DNA of 64,000 nt from Parus major (lineage: Eukaryota > Chordata > Aves > Passeriformes > Paridae). The notes under the pieces were generated by a model. It did not search any database. It was not told where the DNA came from and saw nothing but the letters and a program-made list of their open reading frames with translations. Shown piece by piece: positions 35,945 through 47,644 of this stretch (positions are counted from its first letter, which is position 1; each line of letters opens with the position of its first letter). The position numbers were made by a program, and so were the translations under genes. The DNA is taken from positions 2,794,938 to 2,858,937 of the forward strand of contig NC_031768.1 in the NCBI RefSeq assembly GCF_001522545.3, read 5' to 3'.

Positions 35945-36850
35945 ACTCCGTTGTCCATCATCTTCATCACCTGGATTTTTGTCATTGCCTTTGTCCTCTT
36001 CATCTTTGTGTTTGTTGTCGTCATCATTGTCTTTGTCTTTCTTATTGTCATTGTCTTTGTCATCTCTCAGCCATCTCAGTTGTCTCTGTGCTCCTGTTCC
36101 CATTCCTGTTGGTTCCTGATGCCAGTGTTCAGAGTCCCATGGGTGCCACAGCCCCACAGGGAGGGTGGCTCTGGAGCAATGGCTGCTGGTGGTGTCATGT
36201 CTGTGCGACTCCTCGGGCGGTGCCCGCAGGCAGGAACACTGGAGCAGCCCCCACAGCGCCCGCCTGAGGTGGGAGAGACGTTTCCTGGGAGCATGTGGCT
36301 GCCCATGGAGGGCCTGGGAGGGAGAAGCCGCATGTCCCATGGGGGTTTGGCCTTCCAGGGGGGTAGGACAGGCACAGAGCTGATATGTGGTGCACAGCTC
36401 TTGTGCCTGGTCCTCAACCCAGGCCTCACGTGGGACAGGAACGGGGAGCCCATCTGCTGCAAAAACTCTCCATTTCAGCTCCTTGTCTTCTTCTGGGGGC
36501 AGCTCTAGAATGCTCACCTCATCCCACTCATCCTCCTCCAGGGCTGAGGCCTTCATTGAGACACCAGAGTCAGACCCCACTTCCCTGGGGTCCTGCACGA
36601 GCTCTGGGTCGCCGTCTTCCCAGCTCAAGTGTACTGAGGGTACGTGGTTATTCCCTCGGGACACTTCCTCTTGGGAAAGGGCTTGGCCAGTGTGTTCTCC
36701 CCAGTCAGACACTTCTTCCCAGCTGTTGACGTCTCCCTGGCACAGCTCCTCCTGGATGTCTTCCTCCCAGTCTGAGAGTTCCTGAAGCAGGTCTTGCTCC
36801 AGGTGTTCTTCCCAGTCTGAGTGTTCCTCTAAGGTGAGTTTGTTTTGCAC
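35942..36850 (-). CDS. Unrecognised acidic open frame with W-E-E motifs, truncated by an LTR
   Basis: 302 codons without a stop, the longest uninterrupted frame in the window. I do not recognise the family. The frame opens at a GTG directly after a TAA; the first ATG is codon 99, so no true start is visible and the first eight or so codons lie in antisense ERVL sequence. Residues 11-80 carry five imperfect motifs (SDWEEH, SDWEED, NSWEEV, SDWGEH, LSWEDG). Codon choice differs between copies (gaa/gag, tca/tct), as expected if protein and not DNA sequence was kept. The middle has RRALWGLLQC and a His/Ser/Thr-rich part. The last 40 residues are Lys/Asp/Glu/Asn-rich. The stop TGA (35,942-35,944) is the first triplet of the ERV LTR, so the frame was once longer. 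The plus strand is also open over parts of this region, so a chance GC-rich frame remains possible. It may be an exon or retrocopy of a lineage-specific gene, or part of an unknown element. Confidence 0.4.
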   Translation of the reverse strand: MQNKLTLEEHSDWEEHLEQDLLQELSDWEEDIQEELCQGDVNSWEEVSDWGEHTGQALSQEEVSRGNNHVPSVHLSWEDGDPELVQDPREVGSDSGVSMKASALEEDEWDEVSILELPPEEDKELKWRVFAADGLPVPVPREAWVEDQAQELCTTYQLCACPTPLEGQTPMGHAASPSQALHGQPHAPRKRLSHLRRALWGLLQCSCLRAPPEESHRHDTTSSHCSRATLPVGLWHPWDSEHWHQEPTGMGTGAQRQLRWLRDDKDNDNKKDKDNDDDNKHKDEEDKGNDKNPGDEDDGQRS

Positions 36851-36991
36851 TTAGAGTGTTTTCTCCCAGTCCTTTTGTCAACCCATAGAGCTTTTGTTAA
36901 TTTTTTCCCTCCTCTGCCCAGCTGTGGCAGGGGAGGGTGAAAGAGCAGCTTTTGTGGGTTCCTGGGGTTTGGCCAGTGTCAAACCATGACA
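36827..36991 (+). mobile_element. ERVL-type LTR, 3' end
   Basis: Plus-sense landmarks resemble the terminal part of an avian ERVL LTR: 'gagtttgttttgcac', 'cagtccttttgtcaaccc', 'cctctgcccagctg', 'agagcagcttttgtggg' and 'ggccagtgtcaaacc'. Its left edge abuts the acidic frame and its right edge is near 'accatgaca'. It is the complement of the 5' half at 27,138-27,705, in the same orientation and 9 kb away. The assignment is from memory. Confidence 0.55.
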
Positions 36992-39900
36992 AAAACATAA
37001 TTCTCTTCCAATAATTAGTATTCTGTCCTCTGTTGGCTATTGATTTCTGACTTCTCATGCTAATAGTCCATAGTTCTAGTGTATTTTTCTGATTTTCTAA
37101 TGTGTGCACTGAGTCTTCCTTAGTCCCTTCTTTATCTTCTAGTTTCTGCAAAATGGTCCATAAATTCTGCATTCAAGGTGTCCAACCTCAATAATACACT
37201 TTTCTCTCCCAGGATTTGTTCATTGAAACACATCAGTTAGTTTATAAAAACTTCCAGGTTCCTGTAATTCTCCCAAGGTGTGTTCCAAGAAAAGGAGCTC
37301 ATGATAACTTGGCTAAATGCTGGCTAAAAGTTATGTAAGGCTAAACCACGAAATTAAGCTAGAACTTAATTAAAACCATTGATTTTATTAAAATGGAAGA
37401 TTTTATCATTTATGTCACAAATTTATCATTTCCAACACTGGGATTGAGTTTAATTCCAGAGATTTCTGACTCAAGGCATTTACAAACACACTTTTTTTAA
37501 GGGCTCATCTGCCAGTCCTGCTGAACCCCAGACATTCATGCTTTGCAGTGAAAGGCTGTGAGGATGAGTTAAATTCATGTATTTATGTATCCCCTTGGAA
37601 CTTGAGTATGTTTTCTAAGGAGACCTCACCTGGCACCACATCAAACAATGATTGTCCCTGAGGAAGTTGTTTGTGTGATATATCATGGTTTTCAACCCAT
37701 CTTGCTTGTGGATCTGGCTCTTACTAAATGTCTCCTTGGCAGACAAATAATAGCCTCAATATCTTTTCTTGTTTGCCTTGAAATAAAAATTGAGTAGCAC
37801 ACCACAAAATAATACAGAAGTGCAGTAAAGCAAAACATTCTTCCAAAATAAAAAGTACTGTAAAGAAAGGAGTTTAGAAACCATAAAAAACAAGGACTGC
37901 ACAGCGAAACAAACACTGGTATTTAGGACAGAACAGATTTCAAAAACTCAGCAAAAGCAGCCAGAATAATCTGCAGGAAGGTGTTATTAACATTTAGAAC
38001 TTGGGGTTGATAATTCAACTGTGTTAAATAAGTGCTGCACATCAAGGTACATAATTAGATGTCCTAATTGAGGGTTTGACTGATTGCCACAGGCAGCAAC
38101 ACTGCTGAAACAGTGCCACTGTAAGACTGGGGTCTCTCTGCTCTCTAGACTCTGTTTTTCTGGCTTTGCTTCCTACGTGTTGTGAAATTGTAGGTTTGGA
38201 TTTGGTTTAATTGTGAGGTTTAGACCTTCCCGCACCTCTCCATGAATAGAAGCGTTTCGCGCGATTTTCTGGAGTACCTAGACAGAAGGAAGACAAAAGG
38301 AGCTCTCTAAAAGCAATTTCAGGGCAAACCAAGGACTGCTCAGATGACACAAGAGGTTGTACAGAAATTGGAGGAAGGAAAAGACAGCCTCAGTACTGAA
38401 GATGGCAATAAGAAAAGATCATTGGAACGCTGTAGAGATGAAACTGTTGTGTACACTTTACACTTCTGAATTTACACATTATCCTTGGATATGTGGTTTA
38501 GTCAGCTAAATTTAGGCACATCCTAATGATAGTTCTTTATAAATAATTAATGTTTTTGCTACATATGGATAAATATATAGTAAAAATGCAGCGAGAATGG
38601 TGCAGCTCTGGAGAAGTGAATGCTGTTGTGCAGCTGCAGCTGCCTGCAGCAGTCAGGCACAGATCACCTTCCCTACACATTTCAGCAGGTTGCATTCATT
38701 AAATCCAATGATGTATCCCATAATTTCTACCAAAGCAGAACACCAGGTCAGAGAAAATCAGATCACTTAACTTTTCAGCTTGATAATACTTGTATTGCTT
38801 TATTGGTTTAAGCAGATTTTGTACATAAATAAAATCATTTGTCAGTGTTTATAAAATGCCAAATTCTGCAGCACTTGGATCTTCCCTCTGGCAGGACACT
38901 GTCTCCTCTGTGACTGCCAGTCCTCTTAGGGTGGGATTTATAGTTGTGCAGACACACAGCATCGAGTTCTTGGATTTCTTAAGCCTGGCCTAATCCCTGT
39001 TTTGAGGCTGTTAAAGACTCCACTTGACCTTTTCTTTACTAGTTCAGCTCTGAGGTTCAGCTTATCCATCAGCCTCCTGGGATAAACCAGTCTGCAAGTT
39101 CAGGACGGTGTCTGTGATTTGTCTTTCAAGTGTCACCTTTGGCCAAAACATCCTGAACAGCAACTTTTAGCAACCCTGAGCATTTCTGGTGCTGCCATTG
39201 CATGCAGATCCTTTGGTGAAAACATTTTCAGTTTTCCTCTTGCTCTGTGTGAAACATCACTTGGGGCTTGGTTCTGCTTGGCTCTCCTGCAGGAGAGAGT
39301 GATGTTTCCTCCCTCTTGAGTGTTTCTGGACCAGGATTAAATCAAGCAGGCAAAAAAATAGGTATTTTTTGCCTCATAATCCTCATTCAATGCATATGTT
39401 TATCCAAAAGCTTATCTATCTCATGTATAAAATTATGCTATGTCCAACTTTCTTTGGCTAAGAAAAGGCAGTGAAACTTCCAATGGACTAAAGAGAGTTC
39501 CCATAAAATCTGCCCCATTCATGGAATTTCACATCCCCTCTCCCCCAGGCCCTCTGCTTGCTGTAACAACTTTATTTGGGGGGAAAATAAGTCAGATTTT
39601 TTTCTGCCAGTGACACCAGTGCACATCCCTGAGGCTGATCCCAGTCCACCCACTGCAGGGTTTTGGGAGACTGTTCCTTCAGGTTCTCAGCCTTGAATGG
39701 AAAAAATCAGCTTTCCTTGTGAGCCATGGCAGAGAACATCCTCCCCCTCCTCCTGGCATTGTGGCTGCCTGCAGGGACTTTTGTTTTTTCAATAAAAGCT
39801 GTGTCTCTGCAGGTTTTCTTCTCGCTGTGCTGATTTTCTACAATACCATGTTTCTCTGGGTGATCCAGGCACTGATTTTTAGCAAACTACTTAGTCCTAC

Positions 39901-42817
39901 CATAGCCTTTCAGCTTAGGAAGTGAAAGAAAGAAATTGGTATTTGAGCTGTCTGCTAAAGACAAAATAAAGATTTCCTGGGTTTGTAGCATGCAGGATTA
40001 AGGCCTGTCCATCCTAGAATGTCTTGTGTAAAACTACACATTTTCCTGTGTCCTGGATAAATCTGAGCCTGTGCCATGTTCTTTTCTGCAGTTTCCAGAA
40101 GACTGTGTGGATTTCCATGGAAGTTATGACCCAGAATCACGATTTTCTCTTGCTCCTTTACACCACTTTGATGATACAAAACAGCAACGTGGACAAAAAT
40201 TTCCTTTTCCAAGGGGACTTGGAGGTTGATGGGTCATTCTGCCACTGGTGGGAAAAACCCTAATCCCCCCGACTCCAGCTGCCTGCAGATCAGCAGGAAT
40301 AGAAGCATCATTAAGGATATATTTAAATATATCCCTAATAGAAATCTCTGTTGCCAGTACAAAGCCTTGTGAACTTGGCTGATTTAACCATGTGAGTGGC
40401 TTACAACCATCAATAAACTGCCTCTCTTGAGTGCCTTTTCTATCCAGGATAAAGAGTTTGTTCCCACAACCACTGGGAATGGTTTTATTTACACCTGGGA
40501 ATCCCACAAGAGGGAAGGATATTTTCTGTGAGACTTCTTAAGATCATAATTGTTGATGGGATTTGTCTTGCCTGACTGCCAGGCTGATGTCTCATGTAAG
40601 GCAATTATCAGAGTTTCTAATATGAGAATGAAACTGGTACTTCCAGGGGATTTCCTCCCACCTTTAAATGAAAAACGAAAACAAAAAAAACCCCCATGAA
40701 ATGAATCACACTGCAAAGGTGTTTTTAACTTTCTAATGAGCAGAGAAGGAATACAGAAGATTTTACACACAGCTGGGTAAGATATTATAGGAGATGTGGA
40801 TAGGACAGCTCATTTTATGAGGCATGTTTGTGCTCTGCTGTGATTTTTACAGGGGTATTTCCAAGCCTTGGAACTGGAGGTGATAGTGGAGCTTTTTTGG
40901 GCCAATTTTCAGTGACCCAAGAGCTCTGGTCCTCTTTGTCTCCTCTCAGGGAGCATCCCAGAGCTCATTCCAAGCCGTGAGCACTGGGACATGATCCTGG
41001 GAGCTCTGCCAGACACAGATTGGAAGGACTCTGTTTTCATTCCAAGTAGATTTGGGTTTTTTCTCTGTGTGGGTCGGGGGTAGAAGACACACTGTGAGTT
41101 TTTGGGCAATGTTTATTGTAACATCTCCTTGCTCAGCTGCTGCTTGAAATCCTGTTTTAAAATGTTGACAGACATTTGTGGCCGTATCTTTAATTTAACA
41201 AGCACAGCAAATTTTCCAGGTTTACAGGAGACACTGGGCCCAGTTTTTTTTTTTTCTAGAAAACAAAATGTACTGGAGAAACCTCTTTTGTTTCTCACAA
41301 CCATTGCAGAAATTTTAACCTAGGGCTTTTGGAAGGGCAGAACATTCCTAGCTTGATTTTGGAGTTTTCTTTTTCTCAAGCATTGTTTGGATTTGTTGGC
41401 TTAGTTTTGGGGTTTTTTTTTTCCCATCTAGAGAATGAGAGGAATAAAAACCAAACTCTCCTCTGGGAAAACTGGAAAAATTTGAAATGGGGCCAGTGAA
41501 AGATAAGTGCCATGGAAGACTGCAATACAATTAAATTGTGTTAATTTGCAGATGATTATGTATATTTCTTTAAATAGTTCTGCAGAGTTCTCCCTCCACC
41601 CCAAATCAGTCTCTTGTCTTTCTTGGAACTTGTAAGGAAAAAAAAAAATAATAAGAAAATCATTGTTACCCTAAACTTCCTTAAGCTGTTCAAATCCACA
41701 TCTGTTGTCTAGGGAATCACCTCATTTCCTCCTAAAATCCTTTGCATTACATCCAAGCCTTCTGGTCCAGAGTGAGGATTTAGTTCAGGAGTTATTTCAG
41801 AGCTCTCTGGCTGAGATCCTGGTAATTTACACGATGTTAACAGAAAGCCACACTTGAGTGAGATGGGAGCTCAGTAATAATTGAACCCCTCCACCTTTCC
41901 CGTGTCTGAGCACAGGAGTGAGCATGGCAGGGACTGGAGGGACAGAACCATTATCAGGGGCTGCAAGGTTGGCCCAACACAGCCAAGAAGCCGAGTGACC
42001 TTTGGGCAAACCACATCTTTCTCTTTTCAACTTTCCAGTCTCACTTTCCTGTTCAGTTCTTGAACTCTGCTGCACTGGGAAAGGCTTTTAAACACCAGGG
42101 AGAGCCCCAAATCCCACATGTTTAACAGACAGCTTCCCTCATCCAAGCACGTCCTTCTGACTGTACTTTTGCCAAAACCCAGACATGACTGCAGCCATTT
42201 TTTCCATATTTCCTGGTTTTGATTTGGACATCTGAGCTGAGAGTGAGGTGCTCATAAGAAATCTGTTTAATCACCCTTGATTGTGTGATCAATGATCCTC
42301 CCATAGCAGGATGTGGAGGGGAACTTCTCCCCTGGGATTTGTCCATGCTCATGTACAAGTTGGGTCAAAACATTTCAGGAGATCGAGAAAAAATCGCTGA
42401 ACATGAGGGGAAAATTACTTTTGATTGCCTTTCTTCTTTTCACTTTATTGTACATTGCTTTCTGGATGAGGCTCTTTGGCCTTGGAATGAGCCCTGGATT
42501 AGTTTTAGTGGAACATGGGACCAGCTTGGAAATCAGCAATGTGAGCAGAATTCCACTGCAGCTTCTGTCCCATGGCTGGACCTGGAGAGCTGCTGCCATC
42601 CCCAGCAATCTGTTCCATTCCAGAGCACAGAGAAATTCCCAGATGTAGGTACTGCCTCCCCTGGGCTGTGGGAACTCCAGGATTTCTCAAAGGCAGCGTG
42701 GAGGTGGACAAGCACAAAAAAAACAGGCTCTGAAAAGCCCAGAAATCCAAATATTCATCACTTGGCAGAGCAGCCAGAGAAAAGACTTTTCTGAAATGGG
42801 ACTTTGAGAGCAAAATC
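36992..42817. other. Unique noncoding DNA, largely repeat-free
   Basis: Nearly 6 kb without a transposon that I can recognise. A 91-codon minus-strand frame (36,897-37,172) starts at ATG and has a Leu/Glu-rich N-terminal half (LQKLEDKEGTKEDS), but its C-terminal part is antisense ERVL. A CpG-dense word lies at 38,251-38,263. A plain T run occurs near 41,245. No exon could be defended. Confidence 0.5.
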
Positions 42818-43085
42818 CAGAATTATGGAACGGTTTGGGTTGGAAGGGACCTTAAACATCATCTTGTTCCATCGCCTGCCATAGGCAGGGATACTTTCCA
42901 CTAACCCAGGTTTCTCCAAGCCCCAGTGTCCACCCTGGTCTTGGACAATTCCCAGGATCCAGGGGCAGCCACAGCTGCTCTGAGGGACCTGTGCCAGGGC
43001 CTGCCCACCCTCCCAGGGAAGGATTTCCTCCTACTATCCAATCTAACCCTACTCTCTGCCAGTTTGGAGCCATTCCCCCTTGTCC
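42818..43085 (-). mobile_element. CR1 LINE 3' end, minus strand, long
   Basis: Inverted tail ('aattatggaacggtttggg'), then 'ttggaagggacc' and the antisense body through 'ttctccaagccccagtgtcc' to 'ggagccattcccccttgtcc'. It extends further 5' than the copies at 16.2 and 22.6 kb. Confidence 0.93.
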
Positions 43086-45536
43086 ACACGTCGAAGAAGA
43101 GAAGTAGATCCATCACAGCCAGTGTTGGAGACCTTTCCTGGAGCTTTTGCTGCCTCCCAGGTCTGCAGAATTGACAGGTGGTTTTGGCTTTATTTGACAA
43201 GATCTTGGCAGGAAGAGGACACAGGGATGACACACATCCTTCTGTGCTGGACACAGCCAGTCCCAGGTGTCTCCAAACCAGAGCCACCACTGGCCAAAGC
43301 TCAGCCCATCAGCCCAGCTGGAGCAGCCTCTGTGAAAACATATTTAGGAAAGGGTTAAAATCCAGGTGTGAGAGAGGAGATAAAAAGGTGTGAGGAGCAA
43401 TCCAGCAGCACCAGGGCACAGCAGCTGGGTGGGTGGCTGGCAGCCAGGTGAGGTCACCACCTCAGCAGGTGATTGTCCTGGTGGGAATTGCACTTCCAAG
43501 GTTCTTAGTTCTGCTGGCTTTGAACTCGTCCTCTCTCCCATTTTTTCTGATTTCCCCTTTTGTTGCCAGGAATTGTACGAGGTCTGTCAGATTCCTCTTG
43601 CCAAAGCCATCTCTGCCAAAAATGAGGAAACTTAATCACCTACAGCTCCCTTTCTCAGAGTCTGTATCCTGTTACATCCCTCTGAAGTGGTGCATGCAAA
43701 GATGGTTGTTTTTTTCTGCATTAATCTGGGGATCAAATCTGACTTTTAACAGAGCAAATCCTTTGTGCTTATAACAAAATCATGTGTTGGAGACAAAAGG
43801 ATTCCCTTCTGTAAACTGCTCTTGAGTTGTTTGAATTTGTTTTGGTTTTTTTTTTTGCCCTCCATACTTAACTGCTGTCAATCCATTTTTTTGGAAATAA
43901 AATAATGTAGAAATAATCCCACCATTTTAGGAATCAACTTCAAGAATACAATTGATAATTAATTTTGTTATTTTTGGTTACTGTTTGCTGAGGGAAGATT
44001 TTAAGGCAGGAGCCTGAGCTGGGAACAATCTTTGCAAGGCATTGAGAAGGTGATGGTGAATCCTGTGTTGTGTTCCTGCCTGGATGGACAGTGTGTTCAC
44101 CATTGCTCAGCTCAGCATCGCTCCCAGTTCAGCTCAGGGTCACCTTCCAGAGCATCTCTGATTTTAGACCAGATGTGAAAGTGGAGGGAAACATCAGCCT
44201 TGTCTGCAGGAACCACTGACCTGTCCTAGTAAACCTATGGCAGAGAAGGAGTTTCTGAAAGAAGTGATGAGAAAAACAGAAGAGAGATTTTGGGAGGAGA
44301 GGAACAACTGAAGGAGAGAACGATGTAGAGGTGAATGATTGCAATGATCTGTCTGACCCAACTTTCTTCCCATGTTCTTTGGTGAAATCTGGTGCTGCTT
44401 CCTTCCTGTGTATCCTGCTCTCTCCTCCATACCTGCTCCCTTTATCCCTTATCAAACTGCCAGGAAAAAGCCACGTACTCTCAGTTCTTCTGAAAGTCCT
44501 GACTGCTGTGATTGCGGGCGATTCTCGAGGGCAGAACAAGGCCAGAGTTCTCTGGGAGGACATCCCTGGTCTCTGTTACATAATCCATGGCAAAGGTCCT
44601 GATGGGTGACAGGTTTACATCACCAGATCCCTGTGACAGGAATCAGAAATAGAGCTGGGAAGGACTGAGCATAAAGGATGGAGAAATAAAATGAGTGATG
44701 GAAGACTTGTTGTGAGAGTGAAAGGGTTCATGCAGTGATAATCTGTAACAACCAACCTGAATCATCTGAGGGCTCTGAAGGTGGCTGGAGCTCAGTGGGA
44801 TCCTTGTGGAAGAACAATACAATGCCAGGACAGCTGAGTTGGTGGGAAATGCCACAGGGTGTGTTTGTCCTGACCCAGGCCCTGCTGTTTTCCTGCTCTG
44901 TGTTCCTGGGGAAGTTGTTTCCCTTCTATACTTTCTTCATTTATAAAACATTGAGGATTGAATTTACCTCCTTTGTAAAGCTGAGAGAGATTTGGTGAAT
45001 GTCAAAGGCCAGATATGAGTGTTACAACTCTTGAGAGCCCCAGTGTTGTCTGGTTCAGTGTGGGATTTGTGGGTGGGCAGGAATTTAAGTGATAAAATAT
45101 GAATCTCTCTTTGATTTTTCTTCTCTTTTTTTTTTTTTCTTCTTTTCAATGTGCTTATTCAGCTCCTAATCTGAAGCCACATCTTGAAATGAAACAGTTT
45201 TCTAGGCATTATCCTCAGAAATGGCCGCAGAAATGGGAGATGTGGAGTGCTGGCATATTGCAAAAATCAAGGATGATCCCAAGAATCAGCAGGAAGAGGA
45301 TCATGGACATTGCTGAATCCAAAAGTGCCCTCATAGTGTTTTAGAACTGTGTTATGTGTTGTGTTCATAACATGCAATGTGTTGTGTCACCAGGGAATGA
45401 AATGAAAATGTTACCAAGGCTTTCCCTTGACAAAAGTTTATTGGTTCACTGAGAGGTAATCAAAAGGAGAAGGAAGAAAAAGGGAAAATACAAAACTTCC
45501 TGCAATAAAAAGGGAAGCCAAGGCAGGAGAGTTGTA
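43086..45536. other. Unique noncoding DNA, no gene seen
   Basis: Several 80-140-codon frames with no domain. T runs lie near 43,847 and 45,128. No family recognised. Confidence 0.5.
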
Positions 45537-46047
45537 GAATCATAGAATCATGGAATGGATTGAGTTGGAAAAAACCTTAAAAATCATCTCCTTCCATCCC
45601 CTGCCATGGCAGGGCCACCTCCCACTGTCCCAGGAGCTNNNNNNNNNNNNNNNNNNNNNNNNNNNNNNNNNNNNNNNNNNNNNNNNNNNNNNNNNNNNNN
45701 NNNNNNNNNNNNNNNNNNNNNNNNNNNNNNNNNNNNNNNNNNNNNNNNNNNNNNNNNNNNNNNNNNNNNNNNNNNNNNNNNNNNNNNNNNNNNNNNNNNN
45801 NNNNNNNNNNNNNNNNNNNNNNNNNNNNTGGCCCTGCAGCCCTTGGCAATTGTCTCTCTCCAGCTTTCCTGGGGCTCCTTCAGGCCCTGCAAGGCCACCC
45901 TGAGCTCAGCCCAAAGCTTCTCCTGGCCAGGCTGAACAATGGCAGCTGGGCCAGCCTTTCCTGCCAGCAGAGCTGCTCCATCCCTCTGCTCATCCTGGAG
46001 CCTCCTCTGGGCTCTCTCCAGCAGCTCCAGCTGCTCCCTGGGCTGGG
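45537..46047 (-). mobile_element. CR1 LINE, minus strand, interrupted by an N gap
   Basis: Inverted tail ('agaatcatagaatcatgg', 'ttgagttggaaaaaacc') at the left, a gap, then 45,845-46,047, which reads as the exact reverse complement of 26,126-26,328. The tail halves of the two copies differ at many positions while the interior does not. Confidence 0.9.
45639..45828. other. Assembly gap (190 N)
   Basis: N run at nearly the same CR1 position as the gap at 26,329. The 16 bases between the gap and the shared block ('tggccctgcagccctt') are retained here but not in the other copy. Confidence 0.99.
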
Positions 46048-46733
46048 ATTATGAAGTACTCTGACTTCTTATATTTGATCAGAACTTTCATTCCCTGACC
46101 CAAATCATTGCAAAATCCCCTCCTCAGGTTTGCAGCCTGTTTGGGCTGTGCAGGCCCCACAAATCTGCCCTCAGCAGGGTCTCACAGACCCTGCCTGTGT
46201 TCCAGGGGCAGCGTCAGGGTTGTGCCATGGGTTAGAAGTTCCAGGCTCCCCGTGTTTTTGGTTCACCAGCCCTGATTTATCTGTTTCTTGCTCCACCTGC
46301 AATGCTCTCCTGCTGCCATGGACATCAGCAGGTGCTGGCAAGGGTCTAGAAGAACCCAAAGAGGTTCAAAGCTCTGAGCACTCAGATTTTGTAAGCAGCA
46401 CAGTACTGGTTTCACAGCAGTTCTTTATCTTTGGGTCAAAGTGATGAATTACTTTTGGGAATAATACAAGATTTTTCAAGCCTTTTTCTCTGTGCACTCA
46501 ATTTCAGACAGATGGTGACATTTCCCTTCATTATACTCCTAATTTTCCTAAGGAATTGACTAACCAAGTAAAAAAGTCAAACCAATTACAGTGGGCTTAG
46601 GGCACAGGTTTTTTTCCTCACAACATAATACCTGAAATGTCCTGATTTTTTGTTTATTTAGGAGAAATTTGCATATGAAGACAGGAGTGCTTGTGCTTTT
46701 AACTGTATCAAAGCAGAATTTACTGTCATAATA
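46048..46733. other. Unique noncoding DNA, no gene seen
   Basis: No repeat or exon recognised. Confidence 0.5.
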
Positions 46734-46955
46734 GATTAGAGAACCTTAGGTTCATTTGGGTTGGAAAAGACATTGAAGACCATCGAGTCCAACCCTTAAA
46801 TAAAACCACCAAGCCCAGAACTAAACTGAGTCCCCTAAAGTCACATCTACACCTCTTTCAAACATTCCCAGAGTTGGTGGCAGCCTGTACAATGCTTGAC
46901 ATCCCTTTCTGTGAAGGAACATTTCCTAATATCCATATTCCTAATAAATCCCCAG
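46734..46955 (-). mobile_element. CR1 LINE, minus strand, older copy
   Basis: 'ttcatttgggttggaaaaga', then 'accatcgagtccaaccc', 'gtcacatctacacctctttc' and 'ctttctgtgaaggaacattt', matching the antisense of a CR1 3' UTR of the 'actcgatgatcttaaagg' type. It is more diverged than most others here. Confidence 0.88.
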
Positions 46956-47591
46956 CACTGACATTTCCATAACCATCCTTCCTGGGAGAGTCAAGGTGTT
47001 CTGATGTTAAATTAAAATAGATACACACACAAATCCCACCTTAACCTATGGCTCTAAATAACTCACCCTGATTCCCTCCCTAGACAACTCCCAAGTGTGA
47101 AGAATTTGTGAACTTTATTTGAGGCAGATGCACCAGAAGAAACACCAGGCACCATCCCAACAGCTGCTGAAAAGAAGGCAGATTTGTGCCTGGGGAATTC
47201 ATCTGCTTCTGCAGTGCTTCTCTGGAGGATGTGCAGCTGCTGTAATTGGGAATATGTGTCAGAAATTAGATTAGGTTGGTTTCCAGTGGAAGACACCACT
47301 AAGGTGGAGATGGTGATAACAAGCTAATATGTCATCCCCATGGAGATCCACATTATTTTTACAGGATTTGAGTAATTTGGACTCAGACAGACCAATTTCC
47401 CCCAATAAAATGAATGCCAGGGATAACACAGATGCTATAATGCTATTAATCAAACAAGAGCTTAAGCTGTAACTTTCCTCATGAGTGAGAAGGGCAATAT
47501 AGAACAAAAATCACTGTGGTGATGGCTATAAATTATTGAACTGAAATACTGGATATTGATATTTGATGTCGTGGGATTTCCATTGATTTAA
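46956..47591. other. Unique noncoding DNA, no gene seen
   Basis: Short frames only; no family recognised. Confidence 0.5.
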
Positions 47592-47644
47592 GGACTTGGA
47601 TGATTCTTGTGGGTTCCTCCCAGCTCAAAATATTCTCTGATTGT
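47592..47644 (+). mobile_element. CR1 LINE 3' tail, short and degenerate
   Basis: 'gacttggatgattcttgtgg', then 'gttcctcccagctcaaaat' and 'attctctgattgtg', fitting the CR1 end with 'cagctcaggatattctatg'. It is about 50 bp. Confidence 0.6.

Noticed and set aside
35939..36508. Plus-strand frame with a very hydrophobic N-terminus, like a membrane protein
   Set aside because: The hydrophobic run is the complement of the Lys/Asp-rich low-complexity tract (GTC/TTT triplets). I consider the minus-strand reading more likely.
36897..37172. 91-codon minus-strand frame with a coiled-coil-like start
   Set aside because: Its C-terminal part is antisense to the ERVL-type LTR end, and it is out of frame with the acidic frame downstream. 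The N-terminal half alone is too short to call.
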